Source: Dryocosmus kuriphilus (lineage: Eukaryota > Arthropoda > Insecta > Hymenoptera > Cynipidae). Taken from it: a DNA stretch of 64,000 nucleotides. The first letter of the stretch is position 1. Every line of letters begins with the position of its first letter. Made by a program: the position numbers and the translations under genes. Positions 49,202-60,775 of the stretch are shown piece after piece. The stretch spans positions 147,797,813-147,861,812 of the forward strand of contig CM076193.1 of the NCBI GenBank assembly GCA_038277395.1, in the 5' to 3' direction. Below the pieces are notes generated by a model. That model had not been told where the DNA came from. It saw nothing but the letters and a program-made list of their open reading frames with translations, and did no database searches.

Positions 49202-49632
49202 GTAAGTACTAAAATCAAATACATATTGTTATAAATAAAGATTAGTGATAAACTTATATCATTCCAAGCGGAACTTTACTTCTCAACTCGGTGGTGTTAA
49301 GCTTATATCATTACATAGTGTTAATCATGTAATATTTTTCCTATATACTTTGTTACACTCAATGTAGAATATTTACGGTTTATGTGTAAATTTATCTCTC
49401 TCAAGGTAGTAAATAAAATTACCTACACTGAAAGAGGTAAATTTATAAAATCTTGTGAAAATCCAAACATAACCTATAAAAATTCTACATCGAGCGTGAC
49501 AATTTTACAAGATCTTCGATAAATTCACGACATTGCAAATATTTCACTTAGTACTTAAATTGTAGGTTAGGTTGGTTCACTCAATTTTTAATTAACGTTT
49601 TATAACTTTGTTTCTTATTAGAAGAAGTACAA

Positions 49633-50955
49633 ATGAATTCGGAATATTGCTGGCACGAGGCCGAAAATTTTAGTTCAGAGGAGTTAGCAAATGTGCTGAA
49701 AAAGGATAAGGACGTTCTTTTAGACGAGGACTCTGCAAAAATATTAATAGGTATTGATTATACTTGAAATTTTATTTATTATAATAAACCCTTCTTCTTT
49801 CTTGATTGTGGAGATTTAATTTAATTTTAAAATTGAATCGTTTTGGATATAATTGCTTGTAAAATTTTCCTATAGAGAGATAAATGGTAAACACTGAATG
49901 AAATGCCATCTGAATAATGCGAATTTTTCCACAATAAATATTATATTTAAATGCTCTTAAATTTGTACACAAATTTAATAAAGACATTTATAAATAATTT
50001 GTAACGTGTTTTAGTATCACTCCTAATATAAAAAAATGGGGGTGTCTAATTTGACACAAATCTAATATTGTCTGATGAGAGTGTAAAAATTTGCATTATT
50101 TAGTTGGCACTATTATTCAATTTATACCATTCTGCGCCTATATACATATATGAAATCCCGCTTTTGCAAAGAATCGAGTTTTTCGAATATGATTTATTAT
50201 TGAATTTCTATTTCAACGATTTATAAGGCGATTTATTTTATTAACAATATATAAATTTATTTCTATAGACAATTTAAGGGCACTACTGATATTGCCTGAA
50301 CTTTTACCAAATTCAAATTTCACAAAAGGAGAACGAAATAATGGAAACCAAAAAGCAAATAAGCGTACGTCAACAGGTATAATAAAAAAGGTTTTTATTT
50401 CTACTTTATGATTTCAAGATATATAAAATATAGATATTTATAGTTTAACCGTTATTTACTTTTATTTTCAGTCTGCCACAACACCAAAAAGTTTTGAAGA
50501 AAGTGGGAATGAAGCCAAAAACCTTTATCGACCAAAGTTTGGCATACCAAATTGTGATCTTCTTCTATTACCAGAAGGATCTAATATTGAAAGTTGTTTA
50601 CAGGATCTGCGAAATCAAAAAAGAAATCTATTCAGCCTTTTCTTATTTGTGTAAAGGGCCAAGCTAAAAAGGCGTATTTCGTTCATGCAGATGGTCACAC
50701 TTTACAAGTAGATAAAAAATCTGACCCCATCAATGCCTTCGACATTCTGTTTAAGTGTCATTTTGTCTTCAATGTGCATTATGCAAGCTCTTTAACTTAT
50801 TTCTATAACTTAATGGAGTTCTATTTATATTATACAACGAAAAATGCCTTCAATTCTATAAGATCGTTATATATTACTCTCAATAATTTAAGAAAATATA
50901 TTCCAGACTTTAAGTCTGCTGAAGCTCAGCTAGGAGATGCAGGAAATTTATAACT
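49633..50955 (+). CDS. multi-exon gene of unknown function inside element C, frame broken once
   Basis: Exon 2 follows acceptor TTTCTTATTAG. ATG at 49,633 reads MNSEYCWHEAENFSSEELAN and an acidic Lys-rich stretch of 39 codons to donor GT at 49,751, phase 1. Exon 3 (from 50,269 after TTTCTATAG) continues in frame with NLRALLILPELLPNSNF. Its donor is at 50,377 (phase 1) or 50,391 (phase 0). Exon 4 (from 50,472 after TTTATTTTCAG) fits phase 0: SATTPKSFEESGNEAKNLYR and FGIPNCDLLLLPEG. At the A6 run 50,617-50,622 the frame must change by one base to join IQPFLICVKG, YFVHADGHTL, then NAFDILFKCHFVFNVHYASS, ending at the stop near 50,955. A poly(A) signal AATAAA lies near 51,046. The C-terminal block resembles an uncharacterised protein family I have seen repeated in arthropod and fish genomes; its function is unknown. 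The A-run shift may be a sequencing error or a real break. Confidence 0.6.
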
Positions 50956-51440
50956 GCAAAGTTACAAAACTTGCTATAAGACTTCTTACTTTTAAAATTT
51001 TAAGACTGTTTATAATTTATAATGTTCGGAAATATATAAACAGTATAATAAAAAATAATCTATAAAGCGCACATTGACTTTTATTTTAACCTTATTAACA
51101 ATTTTATTTTAATTTACATATAATTTTTTAATTAACTTGTCTTACTAAGAAATTCGTCAATTTTAACTATTTTATGAGTGATTTTTCACTCTCAAATTAG
51201 TAATTACATTATATATTCGGACTGCTAATTCTTTAGTCGAAATTCTACTAATTTCTTAAGTGGAACACTTTTAATAATCGAATTAGTAATTTTTCACTAA
51301 TCGTTAGTGACCGACTTCTCTCTAATTGAATTAGCGAAATATCACTATTAATTAGTGAAATTTAACTAATTCAGATTCAGAGAGCAAGAGATGAAACTTT
51401 TTATGATATACAATTTGCTTAAAAGAGATGCAAAAGTTTA

Positions 51441-51713
51441 GTGGTCTTGATCTTCTGGTCGTGAGTTTAAGATCGACGAGCTAAATTATTTCGTGGTGTG
51501 AAAAAATTCTCTCTAGCTCCGCTGGGAATCGAACCCAGGTCTACAGATTGCCGGTCTGGTGCTCTACACACTAAGCTACGGAGAGACGAGAGCACCAGAC
51601 CGGCAATCTGTAGACCTGGGTTCGATTCCCAGCGGAGCTAGAGAGAATTTTTTCACATACGAAATAATTTACATCGAGCTTAATTTCACGACCAGGAGAC
51701 CAAAACCATTAAA
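51441..51713. repeat. palindrome of about 270 bp with tRNA-like arms
   Basis: Two inverted arms of about 125 bp (51,441-51,565 and 51,589-51,713) flank a 23-base spacer. The inner parts are almost perfect: GAGCACCAGACCGGCAATCT recurs inverted, as do TTCGATTCCCAGCGGAGCTA and GAGAGAATTTTTTCACA. The outer 60 bases are diverged (CTGGTCGTGAGTTTAAG against CTGGTCGTGAAATTAAG). The DNA or its RNA could form a long hairpin. Confidence 0.9.
51515..51585 (-). tRNA. tRNA-like gene or tRNA-derived repeat, anticodon GGC position
   Basis: On the minus strand: CTCTCCG, TA, D arm GCTT/GAGC, anticodon arm CCAGA-CCGGCAA-TCTGT with GGC (Ala) at the anticodon position, and T arm CTGGG-TTCGATT-CCCAG with a consensus B box GGTTCGATTCC. 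As at 726-797, position 33 is C instead of U, and the outer two acceptor pairs fail. The 5' part (D arm) lies in the palindrome spacer, so only the left arm holds a whole cloverleaf. The inverted right arm has the 3' half only. A tRNA-derived SINE that was inverted and duplicated is the best reading. Confidence 0.6.
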
Positions 51714-54270
51714 ATAAAAAATAATTAACTAACACTGGTCAACAATCCTAACATCATAACATTATAATGCTAGACTAACTTTTGCTAGTTATTTTTCTCA
51801 GGTCTCTTCAGCTATTGCCAGAGAAACTTCATGTAATTTTCTTCTGTTGAGCCCAGCTTTTTTCTGTGTAAAAAGCTGTTCTTCTTTATAGTAAACAATT
51901 TTATCAAAAAATTTGAAGAGAAAAAGATACTTCTCTTTGAGTCTACTTCAAACCTTCGTAAAAAAAAATGTTATTTAAATGCTTGTTTACCAAATTAATA
52001 AAATTTTTTGAATGCACATGCATTGAGAATTGCACATTTGAAAATGTTTATTAACTTGGTAAATATAAACATTTGAATAAATTTTCTTCATGAAAGTTGA
52101 AGTAGTTTATCTCTCGAAAATGTTTGATATAATTGCTTGCTATAAAGGAAATCAATTTTTTATTCTGTCCATATCATCTTTTCTGCAATATTTTCTGCTT
52201 CCTCATTGTTCAACGTAAGTTAAAATTTTTTATGTTAACAATTGACTGAATCGAAAAATGACTGGAAATTATAAAAGGACTACTGTATTTATTAAAAAAA
52301 TTAAGATACAAATATCTCGAAACTAATCCATTTTTTGGGGTGGTCACTCAAATCTTTTTTTTTTTGATAAAGTTATAAGTATTTGAATTGTTAAAATGTT
52401 CAAGATTGACGAAATCATGCCGTGTTTTCAGAAAATATTCAAAGTCAAATTACTCAAAAACGGCATCGTTTTTTTTTTTTCTTGATTTTTTCTATATTTG
52501 ACCCAAATGATAGTTTTGCCCTTTGCTCGCGCTCTGGAGAGAAGAGTGATTTTTTTCTGAAAAAGGAATCTTAATGTTTTCTGACAAAACGGCACAAGAT
52601 AAGGAAAACAAAAATATGTAGAAAAGATCCTGGTTTTTTATGACTCCATAATTAATAATTAATTTTCATTTTTCAGATAAAAAAATGTCTCTTCTCCCCA
52701 AAGCACTAGCACAGGGCAGAATATAATAGGTGTAATATCACACTTTAAAGACAAATTTTGAACATGTGATATGATATGATATGTTTATCCGATTTGAAAT
52801 GGATCAGGTTCCAAATGTATTTTTTTGTATTTTCAAAGTTTTTGAAACATTTTGGAACTTTCTATCCTAAAAAAGGAATTTTCCAATTCGGAAACATGAA
52901 TAGTTGGAATTAAACTAGCTGGAAGCAACAAAAATTGGAAGCGAAAACAATTGGAATTTTTCAACTTGGAAGCAACCAGTGTTGATTTTTCTGTTTTTTC
53001 TTATATCACCAACAGTTTAAATTTACCCTCTTGAAAGCGAACGAAACTAGAATTATTTTTATAGGAAGCAAATTAGACTTCACCTACATCAGTTCTCGAT
53101 GAAGCAAATTATTTAAGTCTAAAAATTTTTTAATTTTAAAGCTAAATTTTTTCAAATAAAATCTACTTCAATATTTTTAAATTGAAAGCCCCCTACAATT
53201 TTTCTTGTCTGATTCGAAGACACATAAAAGTGAAAATGTTAATAATTAAATCAAGAGAAACATAATATAAGGTCAAAAATTTGAATTAAAAAAATTAAAA
53301 TGACTTTGTCGAAAAGGAGACCTTTGTTTAAATTAAACTTGATACAGTTATAAAGTGACTTCTCGACAGGACTTGCATTTTTGGAAAGTTCCATTTAAAA
53401 CCGGTTTGAAAAATAAAAACACTTTCACTTGCTCCAGCGTAAGTTTAATGTCAATGATAAATATCGCGATACAGAATTAGCTCACACCTATTTATAAAGA
53501 ATATGCCAGTTTTCTGACTGAAACTTATTTTTAAAAATATATATTTAGGAATAAAAAATTTATTTGTACTTGTAAAATAAATCTATTCTTTTTTTCATTT
53601 GATCAACAACAATGATACTTTTCCATTAACACCCTATTAAAATTACTTACATTTGAGAACATAAGCGAGTAAATTAATGGTTTCTCAATTATATAATTGC
53701 ATAACTTCTAATGCTGATTTATCGCGCGATTATCTTTATGTAAACACGATTTCGCACGCATACTTGCACCATTTCCGTCCCATGGGGGGAGACTCCAATC
53801 CATAATCGACATTAGACCAGCTGGCTCGTATCGGTCTTAATTATATGCAAATGTTAATTTTTGGCATGCATTTTTCCTGAATTTTTTCTTTAAATTACAT
53901 ACGCAATTTCAACTGCGTAATTATATTGGAATATAGTCATTACTTGTAGAAAGTCATTTTGCATCTTCTGACTTATTTACTTTCCAATAGACACTTATTC
54001 CCATTTGAAGGATAGTAAATATATTCATTAGACGAGGATATCCTTTCACTGCAATCGGCAATTAATGTCATACACAATGTTCTTTCTTCAAGAAGTGCGC
54101 TTAATTAATAGTTAAAAGATAAAATACCACAAACAAAAGTTCTTTTCCAGATCAGTAGAATTTTTCCAACTTGAAAAATCGTACAATTTGCCTTTTTTAA
54201 ATTTACGGTTTCTACCGCAGTTGGAGGTTTCCCAGTTATATTCTCCAATTTAAATATTTTAACCGACACA
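51714..54270. other. unique AT-rich sequence, no gene seen
   Basis: No convincing ORF, RNA gene or tandem array. Around 52,910-53,060 words of the type TTGGAAGCAA recur four to five times with irregular spacing, perhaps a decayed short repeat. The 61-codon minus-strand frame at 54,105-54,290 overlaps the left end of element D and is not called. Confidence 0.5.
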
Positions 54271-54489
54271 CAGTGGTCGAAAATGGACAAAAATCTAGTG
54301 ACAGCTCAATTCTTTATGAACCATAACAATTTTTTTTACATGTTTGGGAAAACGTCTACTAGAAGTACACCCTGTGCAAAATTGATTTGTATAACAGAGA
54401 CATTTTTGGATAAAGCATATATGCATTATCTATAAAAAAGAGATGTAATTGCATAAGAACAACTTATAACAGCAAATGCATACCTCCAT

Positions 54490-57400
54490 TCTTCCATAAC
54501 CCCAAGCCTGCAAACCCCAAATCCACCAATCCCAAACCCATAAACCTCAAACCTATAAACCACAAACCCACCAATCCCAAACCCATAAACCCCAAACCCA
54601 AAAACCTCAAAGCTATAAACCCCAAACCCATAAATCCCAAATATATAAACCCCAAACCCATCAATCACAAACATATAAACCCCAAACCCATACACCCAAA
54701 ATCCATACACCCGCATCCCATAAACTCCAAACCCATAAACCTGAATCCCATTAGCCCCAAACCTATAAACCCCAAACTCATCAATTCGAAACCCATAAAC
54801 CCCAAATCCATAAACCTCAAAGCTATAAACCCCAAACCCATAAACCCCAAATATATAAACCCCAAACCCATTAATCCCAAACATATAAACCCCAAACCCA
54901 TACACCACAAACTCATAAACCCGAATCCCATAAACTACAAATCCATAAACCCGAATCCCATAAGCCCCAAACCTATAAACCCCAAACCCATTAATACCAA
55001 ATACATAAACCCCAAACCCACAAACCTCAAACCTATAAACCCCAAACCCATCGATGCTAAACCCATAAGCCCCAAAACCATAAATCTCAAACCTATAAAC
55101 CACAAACCCATAAATCCCAACCCCCTAAACCTCAAATCCATACACCTCAGAACTACAAGCCCCAAACCCATAAACTCCAAAGCCATAAACACTAGACTAA
55201 AGAAACCCAAACCCATAAATCCCAAACCCACCAATGTGAAACTTATAAACCCGAAACCCATACACCCCAGATTTATAAAGCTTAGTTTTATAAGCCACAA
55301 ACGTATAAAATCTAGATTTACAAATTCCAAACCTATAAACCTCAAACACATATACCCCAAATCTATAAACCCCAAACCCATAAACCTCAAACCCATAAAC
55401 CCCAAACCCATCAATACCAAGCCCATAAACCCCAAAACCATAAACCTCAAACCTATAAACCACAAACCCATAAATCCCAACCCCATAAACCTCAAATCCA
55501 TACACCTCAGAGCTACAAGCCCCAAACCCATAAACTCCAAAGACATAAAGACTAGACTACAAAACCCCAAACCCATAAACCACAAACCTACTAACTTGAA
55601 ACCCATAAACCCGAAATCCATAAACCTGCGACATATAAAACCGAACCCCATAAACCTCAGGTCTATAAGGTTTAGTTTTATAAGCCTCAAACGTATAAAG
55701 TCTAGATTTACAAATCCCAAACCTACAACCTATAAACCCCAAACCCATAAATCTCAAACCCATAAACCCCAAACCCACATACGTCAAACCTATAAACCTC
55801 AAACCCATAAAACCCAAATCTATAAACCCCTAACCCATCAATCCCAAACCTATAAACCCCAAACCCATTAACTCCAAACCCATAAATCCCAAACCTATAA
55901 ACTCCAAACCCATAAATCCCAACCTATAAGCCTCAAATCTATAAACCCCAGACCCATAAATCCCAAACCCATAAAACCCAAACCCATACCTCTCGGACGT
56001 ACAAACCCCAAATCCATAAAATTCAAAGCCATAAACACTAAACTAAAAAACCCAAACCCATAAACACCAAAGCCACAAATGTGAAACCTATAAACCCGAA
56101 ACCCATAAACCCTAGACATATAAATCCCAAAACCATAAACCCAAGATCTCCAAAGCCTAGTATTATAAGCCTCAGACGTATAAAGTCTAGATTTACAAAC
56201 CCCAAGCCTATAAATCCGAAACCTATAAGTTCCAAACCCATAAACTCCAAACCCATAAACCTCAAACCTATAATTAACAGACCCATAAACCCGAATCCCA
56301 TGAACCCCAAATCTATCAATTCCAAACCGATAAACCCAAAACCCATGAATTCCAAGCACATAAACCCCAAACCCATAAACCTCAAAGCTATAAACCCCAA
56401 ACCCATAAGCCCCAAATATATAAACCCCAAACCCATCAATTTCAAACATATAAACCCCAAACCCATAAACCCTAGACATATAAATCCCAAAACCATAAAC
56501 CCAAGATCTCCAAAGCCTAGTATTATAAGCCTCAGACGTATAAAGTCTAGATTTACAAACCCCAAGCCTATAAACCCCAAACCTATAAATCTCAAACCCA
56601 TAAACTCCAAACCCATAAATCTCAAACCTATAATTAACAGATCCATAAACCCGAATCCCATAAACCCCAAACCCATCAATTCCAAACCGATAAACCCAAA
56701 ACCCATCAATTCCAAGCCCACAAACCCCAAACCCATAAACCTCAAAGCTATAAACCCCAAACCCATAAGCCCCAAATATATAAACTCCAAATCCATCAAT
56801 CCCAAACATATAAACCCCAAACCCATACACCCCAAACTCATAAACCTGAATCCCATAAACCACAAACCCAGAAACCCGAATCCCATAAACCCCAAACCTA
56901 CAAATCCCAAACCCATCAATACCAAAACCATAAGCCCCAAACCCATAAATCTCAAACATATAAACCCCAAACCATCAATCCCAAACTCATCAACCCCAAA
57001 TCACTAAACTATAAAACCATCAATTCCAAACCTATAAGCCCCAAATCCATAAACCCCAAACCCATAAACCTCAAACCTATATACCCGAAACCCACAAACC
57101 TCAAACCTATAAACCCCAAACCCATCAATACCAAACCCATAAACCCCAAACCCATAAACCTCAAACCTATAAACCACAAACCCATAAACCCCAACCCCAT
57201 AAACCTCAAACCTATAAACCACAAACCCATAAACCCCAACCCCATAAACCTCAAACCCATACACATCAGAGCTACAAGCTTCAAACCCTTAATTTCCAAA
57301 GACATAAAGACTAGACTAAAAAAACCCAAACCCATAAACCCCAAATCTATAAAGTTGAAACCCATAAACCCGAAACCCATAAACCCTAGACATATAAAAC

Positions 57401-59560
57401 CCAACCCCATAAACTTCAGATCTATAAAGCTTAGTTTTATAAGCCTCAAACGTATAAAATCTAGATTTACAAATCCCAAACCTACAACCTATAAACCCCA
57501 AAACCATAAATCGCACACTCATAAACCTCAAACCTATAAATAACAGACCCATAAACCTTGAACTCATAAGCCCCAAACCCATACCCCTCTGGCCTGCAAC
57601 CCCCAAACCCATAAACTCCAAAGCCATAAACACTAGACTAAAAACCCAAACCCATAAACCCCAAACCCACAAATGAGGAACCTATAAACCCGAAACCCAT
57701 AAGCCGTAGACATATATATCCCAAAACCATAAACCCCAGATCTATAAAGCTTAGTTTTTAAGCCTCAAACGTATAAAGTCTAGATTTACAAATCCCAAAC
57801 CTATAAACCTCAAACACATATACCCCAAACCCATAAATCCCAAATCTATAGACCACAACTCCATCAATCCCAAACCAATAAACCCCAAACCCATACTCCT
57901 CAGGCCTACAAACCCCAAACCCATAAACCCCAAACCCACAAATGTGAAACCTATAAACCCGAAACCCATAAACCCTAGATATATAAATTCAAAACCATAA
58001 AGCCCAGATCTATAAAGCTTAGTAATATAAGCCTCAAACGTATAAAGTCTAGATTTACAAATCGCAAACCCATGAACCTCAAACACATATACCCCAAACC
58101 TATGAACCCCAAACCCATAAATCCCAAACCTATAAACCACAAATCCATCAATCCCAAACCCATAAACCCCAAACCTATACCCCTCAGACCTACAAACCCC
58201 AAACCCATAAAATCCAAAGCCATAAACACTAGACTAAAGAAACCCAAACGCATAAACCACAAACCCACAAATGTGAAACCTATAAACCCGAAACCCATAA
58301 ACGCCAGATCTATAAAGCTTAGTTTTATAAGCCTCAAACGTATTAAGTCTAGATTTACAAATCCCAAACCTATAAACCTCAAACACATATACCCCGAATC
58401 TATAAACCCCAAACCCATAACACCCAAACCTATGAACCACTAACCCATCAAATCCCAAGCCCATAAACCCTAAACCCATACCACTGAGACCTAAAAATCC
58501 CAAACCCATAAACTCCAAAGCCATAAACACTAGCCTAAAAAAACCAAACACATAAGCCCCAAACCCACAAATGTGAAACCTATAAACCCGAAACCCATAA
58601 ACCCTAGACATATAAATCCCAAACCCATAAACCCCAGATCTGTAAAGCTTAGTTTTATAAGCCTCAAACTTATAAAATCTAGATTTACAAATCCCAAACC
58701 TATAAACCTCAAACACATATACCCCAAATCTATAAAACCCAAACCCATAAATCGCAAACCAATGAACCACGAACCCATTAATCCCAAGCCCATAAACCCC
58801 AAACCCATACCCCTGAGCACTAAAAGCCCCAAACCCATAAACTCAAAAGCCATAAACACTAGACTAAAAAAATCAAAATCCATAAACTCGAAACCCATAA
58901 ACCTTAGACATATAAATCCCAAACCCATAAACCTCAGATCTATAAAGCTTAGTTTTGTAAGCCTCAAATATATAAAGTCTAGATTTACAAATCCCAAACC
59001 TATAAACCTCAAACACATATACCCCAAATCTATAAAACCCAAACCCATAAATCCCAAACCAATGAACCACGAACCCATTAATCCCAAGCCCATAAACCCC
59101 AAACCCATACCCCTGAGACCTAAAAACCCCAAACCCATAAACTCCAAAGCCATAAACACTAGACTAAAAAAACCCAAATCCATAAACCCGAAACCCATAA
59201 ACCCTAGACATATAAATCCCAAACCCATAAACCTCAGATCTATAAAGCTTTGTTTTGTAAGCCTCAAACATATAAAGTCTAGATTTACAAATCCCAAATC
59301 TATAAACCTCAAACACATACACCCCAATCTATAAACCCCAAACCCATAAATCCGAAACCCATAAACCCCAAACCCAAAAAACCCAAACCCATGAATCCCA
59401 AACCCATAAACACCAAACCCATAAATCCAAAACTCATAAATCTCATACGCGAAAACCTTAAATCTATAAATTCAAAATCCATGTAACACAAATTCAAAAA
59501 ATCCAAGCAGTTTAACACAAATAACCAAAAAACCGTAAACCCCAAAGAAAAAAATTCTAA
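54490..59560 (-). repeat. 15-bp minisatellite, C-rich on the plus strand
   Basis: About 5 kb of the unit CCCATAAACCCCAAA and variants, roughly 330 units. On the minus strand this is TTTGGGGTTTATGGG. A longer block with AGCTTAGTTTTATAAGCCTC and TCTAGATTTACAAAT recurs near 55,277, 55,668, 56,152, 56,512, 57,426, 57,747, 58,016, 58,316, 58,648, 58,946 and 59,247. This gives a higher-order unit of about 300 bp in the right half. Long open frames (up to 354 codons) with Gly-Leu-Gly-Phe-Met or Phe-Gly-Val-Tyr-Gly rhythms on one strand and Asn-Pro-Lys-Pro-Ile on the other exist only because the unit is a multiple of three without stops. The frames overlap on both strands, so I call no gene. Confidence 0.95.
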
Positions 59561-59584
59561 ATCAAAATTTTAAAACTTGAAATG

Positions 59585-60055
59585 GGTTTATGGGTTTGGG
59601 GGTTTTTAGTCTAGTGTTTATGGCTTTGGAGTTTATGGGTTTCGGATTTGTAGGTCTGAGTGGTATGGACTTTGGGTTTATGGGTTTGGGAATGAAGAGT
59701 TTGTGGTTTATAGGTTTGAGATTTATGGGTTTGGGGTTTATGGGTTTGGGATTTATGGGTCTGGGGTTTATGGGTTTGGGGTTTATGGATTTGGGGCTTA
59801 TAGGTTTGGAATTGATGGTTTTAGGGTTTAGAGATTTGGGGTTGCTGAGCTTGGGATTGATGGGTTTGGGGTTTATAGGTTTGAGATTTATGGGTTTGGG
59901 GTTTATAGGTTTGAGATTTTATGGGTTTGGGGTTTATAGGTTTGGGCTTTATGGGTTTGGGGTTTATGGGTTTGCGGTTTATGGGTTTGGGGTTTATGGT
60001 TTTGGGGTTTATGGGTTAGGGATTGGTGAATTTGTGGTATGTAGATTTGGGATTA
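59585..60055 (+). repeat. 15-bp minisatellite, inverted block, G-rich on the plus strand
   Basis: About 470 bp of TTTGGGGTTTATGGG in the opposite orientation to the 5-kb block. The two blocks meet at an AT-rich spacer (about 59,450-59,585). The 178-codon plus-strand frame here is again a by-product of the repeat. Confidence 0.95.
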
Positions 60056-60289
60056 TGGAAAAATGGATGTATGCATTTGCTGTTATAAGTTGTTTTTATG
60101 CGATTACATCTCTTTTTAATGGATAATGCGTATCTTCTTAATCCGAAAATGTCTGTGTTAATGAAATCAATTTGCACAGTGTGTACTTCTATTAGATGTC
60201 TTTCCAAAAATTAAAAAAAAATTGTTATGATTCATTAAAAATTGTGCTGTCACTAAATTTTTGTCCATTTTCGGCCACTTTGCGACGGG

Positions 60290-60775
60290 TCGACAACTCA
60301 AATATTCCTATCGTATACTCACGAAATATTCCCATGTTTCCTGTCAATATTCCTATGCATTTCTAGCTGTTCTCAATATTCCAGATATTCGTAACTATTT
60401 TGAAGTATTTCCCAATATTCTTAAGTATTCTTTTATATTCCAAGTATTCATTCAATTCCCAGATATTCCGAAGCATTCCCATGTATGCCGTAAATATTGT
60501 TATGTGTTCCGTCAATATTCCTTTGTATTCCAGGTATTCTTGATATTCCAGATATTCCAAAGTATTTCAATGTAGTCCCAAATATTCTTTGGTATTCTCG
60601 AATATTCCCTCATATTGCTAGATACAAGTATTGCGTGATTTGCACAGAAATATATTCCCAAATATTCCTACGTATTCCCTAATATTCTAAAGTATTCTCT
60701 GAGAATTGCTCACATTCCTGCATATTCTAAGTATTCCGTGATTTTTACTGAAATATATTCCGAAGTATTGCTATA
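60290..60775. repeat. degenerate TATTCC minisatellite, left part
   Basis: Irregular units of about 11-13 bp such as AATATTCCCA and AGTATTCC across nearly 500 bp. The array resumes at 61,900. Confidence 0.8.

Larger units (their letters stand above)
48779..51374 (+). mobile_element. TIR-bounded element C carrying a spliced gene
   Basis: The ends are inverted: at the left GAATTAGTCAAAATTTCACT starts at about 48,786, and at the right the complement reads GAATTAGTTAAATTTCACTA. Both end blocks (about 48,779-49,010 and 51,165-51,374) consist of scattered copies of AATTAGT and TTTCACTAAT in varying spacing. Between them is a transcription-unit-like arrangement with a CCAAT box, a donor, coding exons and a poly(A) signal. 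No transposase is seen. The pattern fits a non-autonomous DNA transposon with a resident or captured gene. Flanking target duplications could not be identified. Confidence 0.7.
54271..60280. mobile_element. element D: 6-kb inverted-repeat element with hAT-like tips, filled with a 15-bp minisatellite
   Basis: Left end 54,271-54,500 and right end about 60,045-60,280 are inverted copies for about 230 bp with moderate divergence. Shared words include CGAAAATGGACAAAAAT, AACAACTTATAACAGCAAAT and AAAAAGAGATGTAAT. The left tip is CAGTGGTCGAAAATGG; the right tip in complement is AAGTGGCCGAAAATGG. CAGTGG-type tips are typical of hAT transposons, but no transposase is present and no matching 8-bp flanks were found (CCGACACA left; TGCGACGG right). 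The interior is minisatellite in two opposite orientations. Confidence 0.75.

Noticed and set aside
54490..60055. Interstitial telomere array
   Set aside because: The unit is 15 bp (TTTGGGGTTTATGGG), not TTAGG, TTAGGG or TTTAGGG. It is G-rich and telomere-like only in composition, and it lies within inverted element ends.
54426..60126. Long open frames (up to 354 codons) with five-residue repeats, resembling pentapeptide-repeat or silk-like proteins
   Set aside because: A 15-bp tandem unit without stops leaves several frames open on both strands at once. Frames overlap, lack consistent starts and follow the DNA repeat, so they are not evidence of genes.
54263..60288. An 8-bp target duplication for the hAT-like element D
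   Set aside because: Left flank CCGACACA and right flank TGCGACGG share only CGAC out of register, too little to claim.
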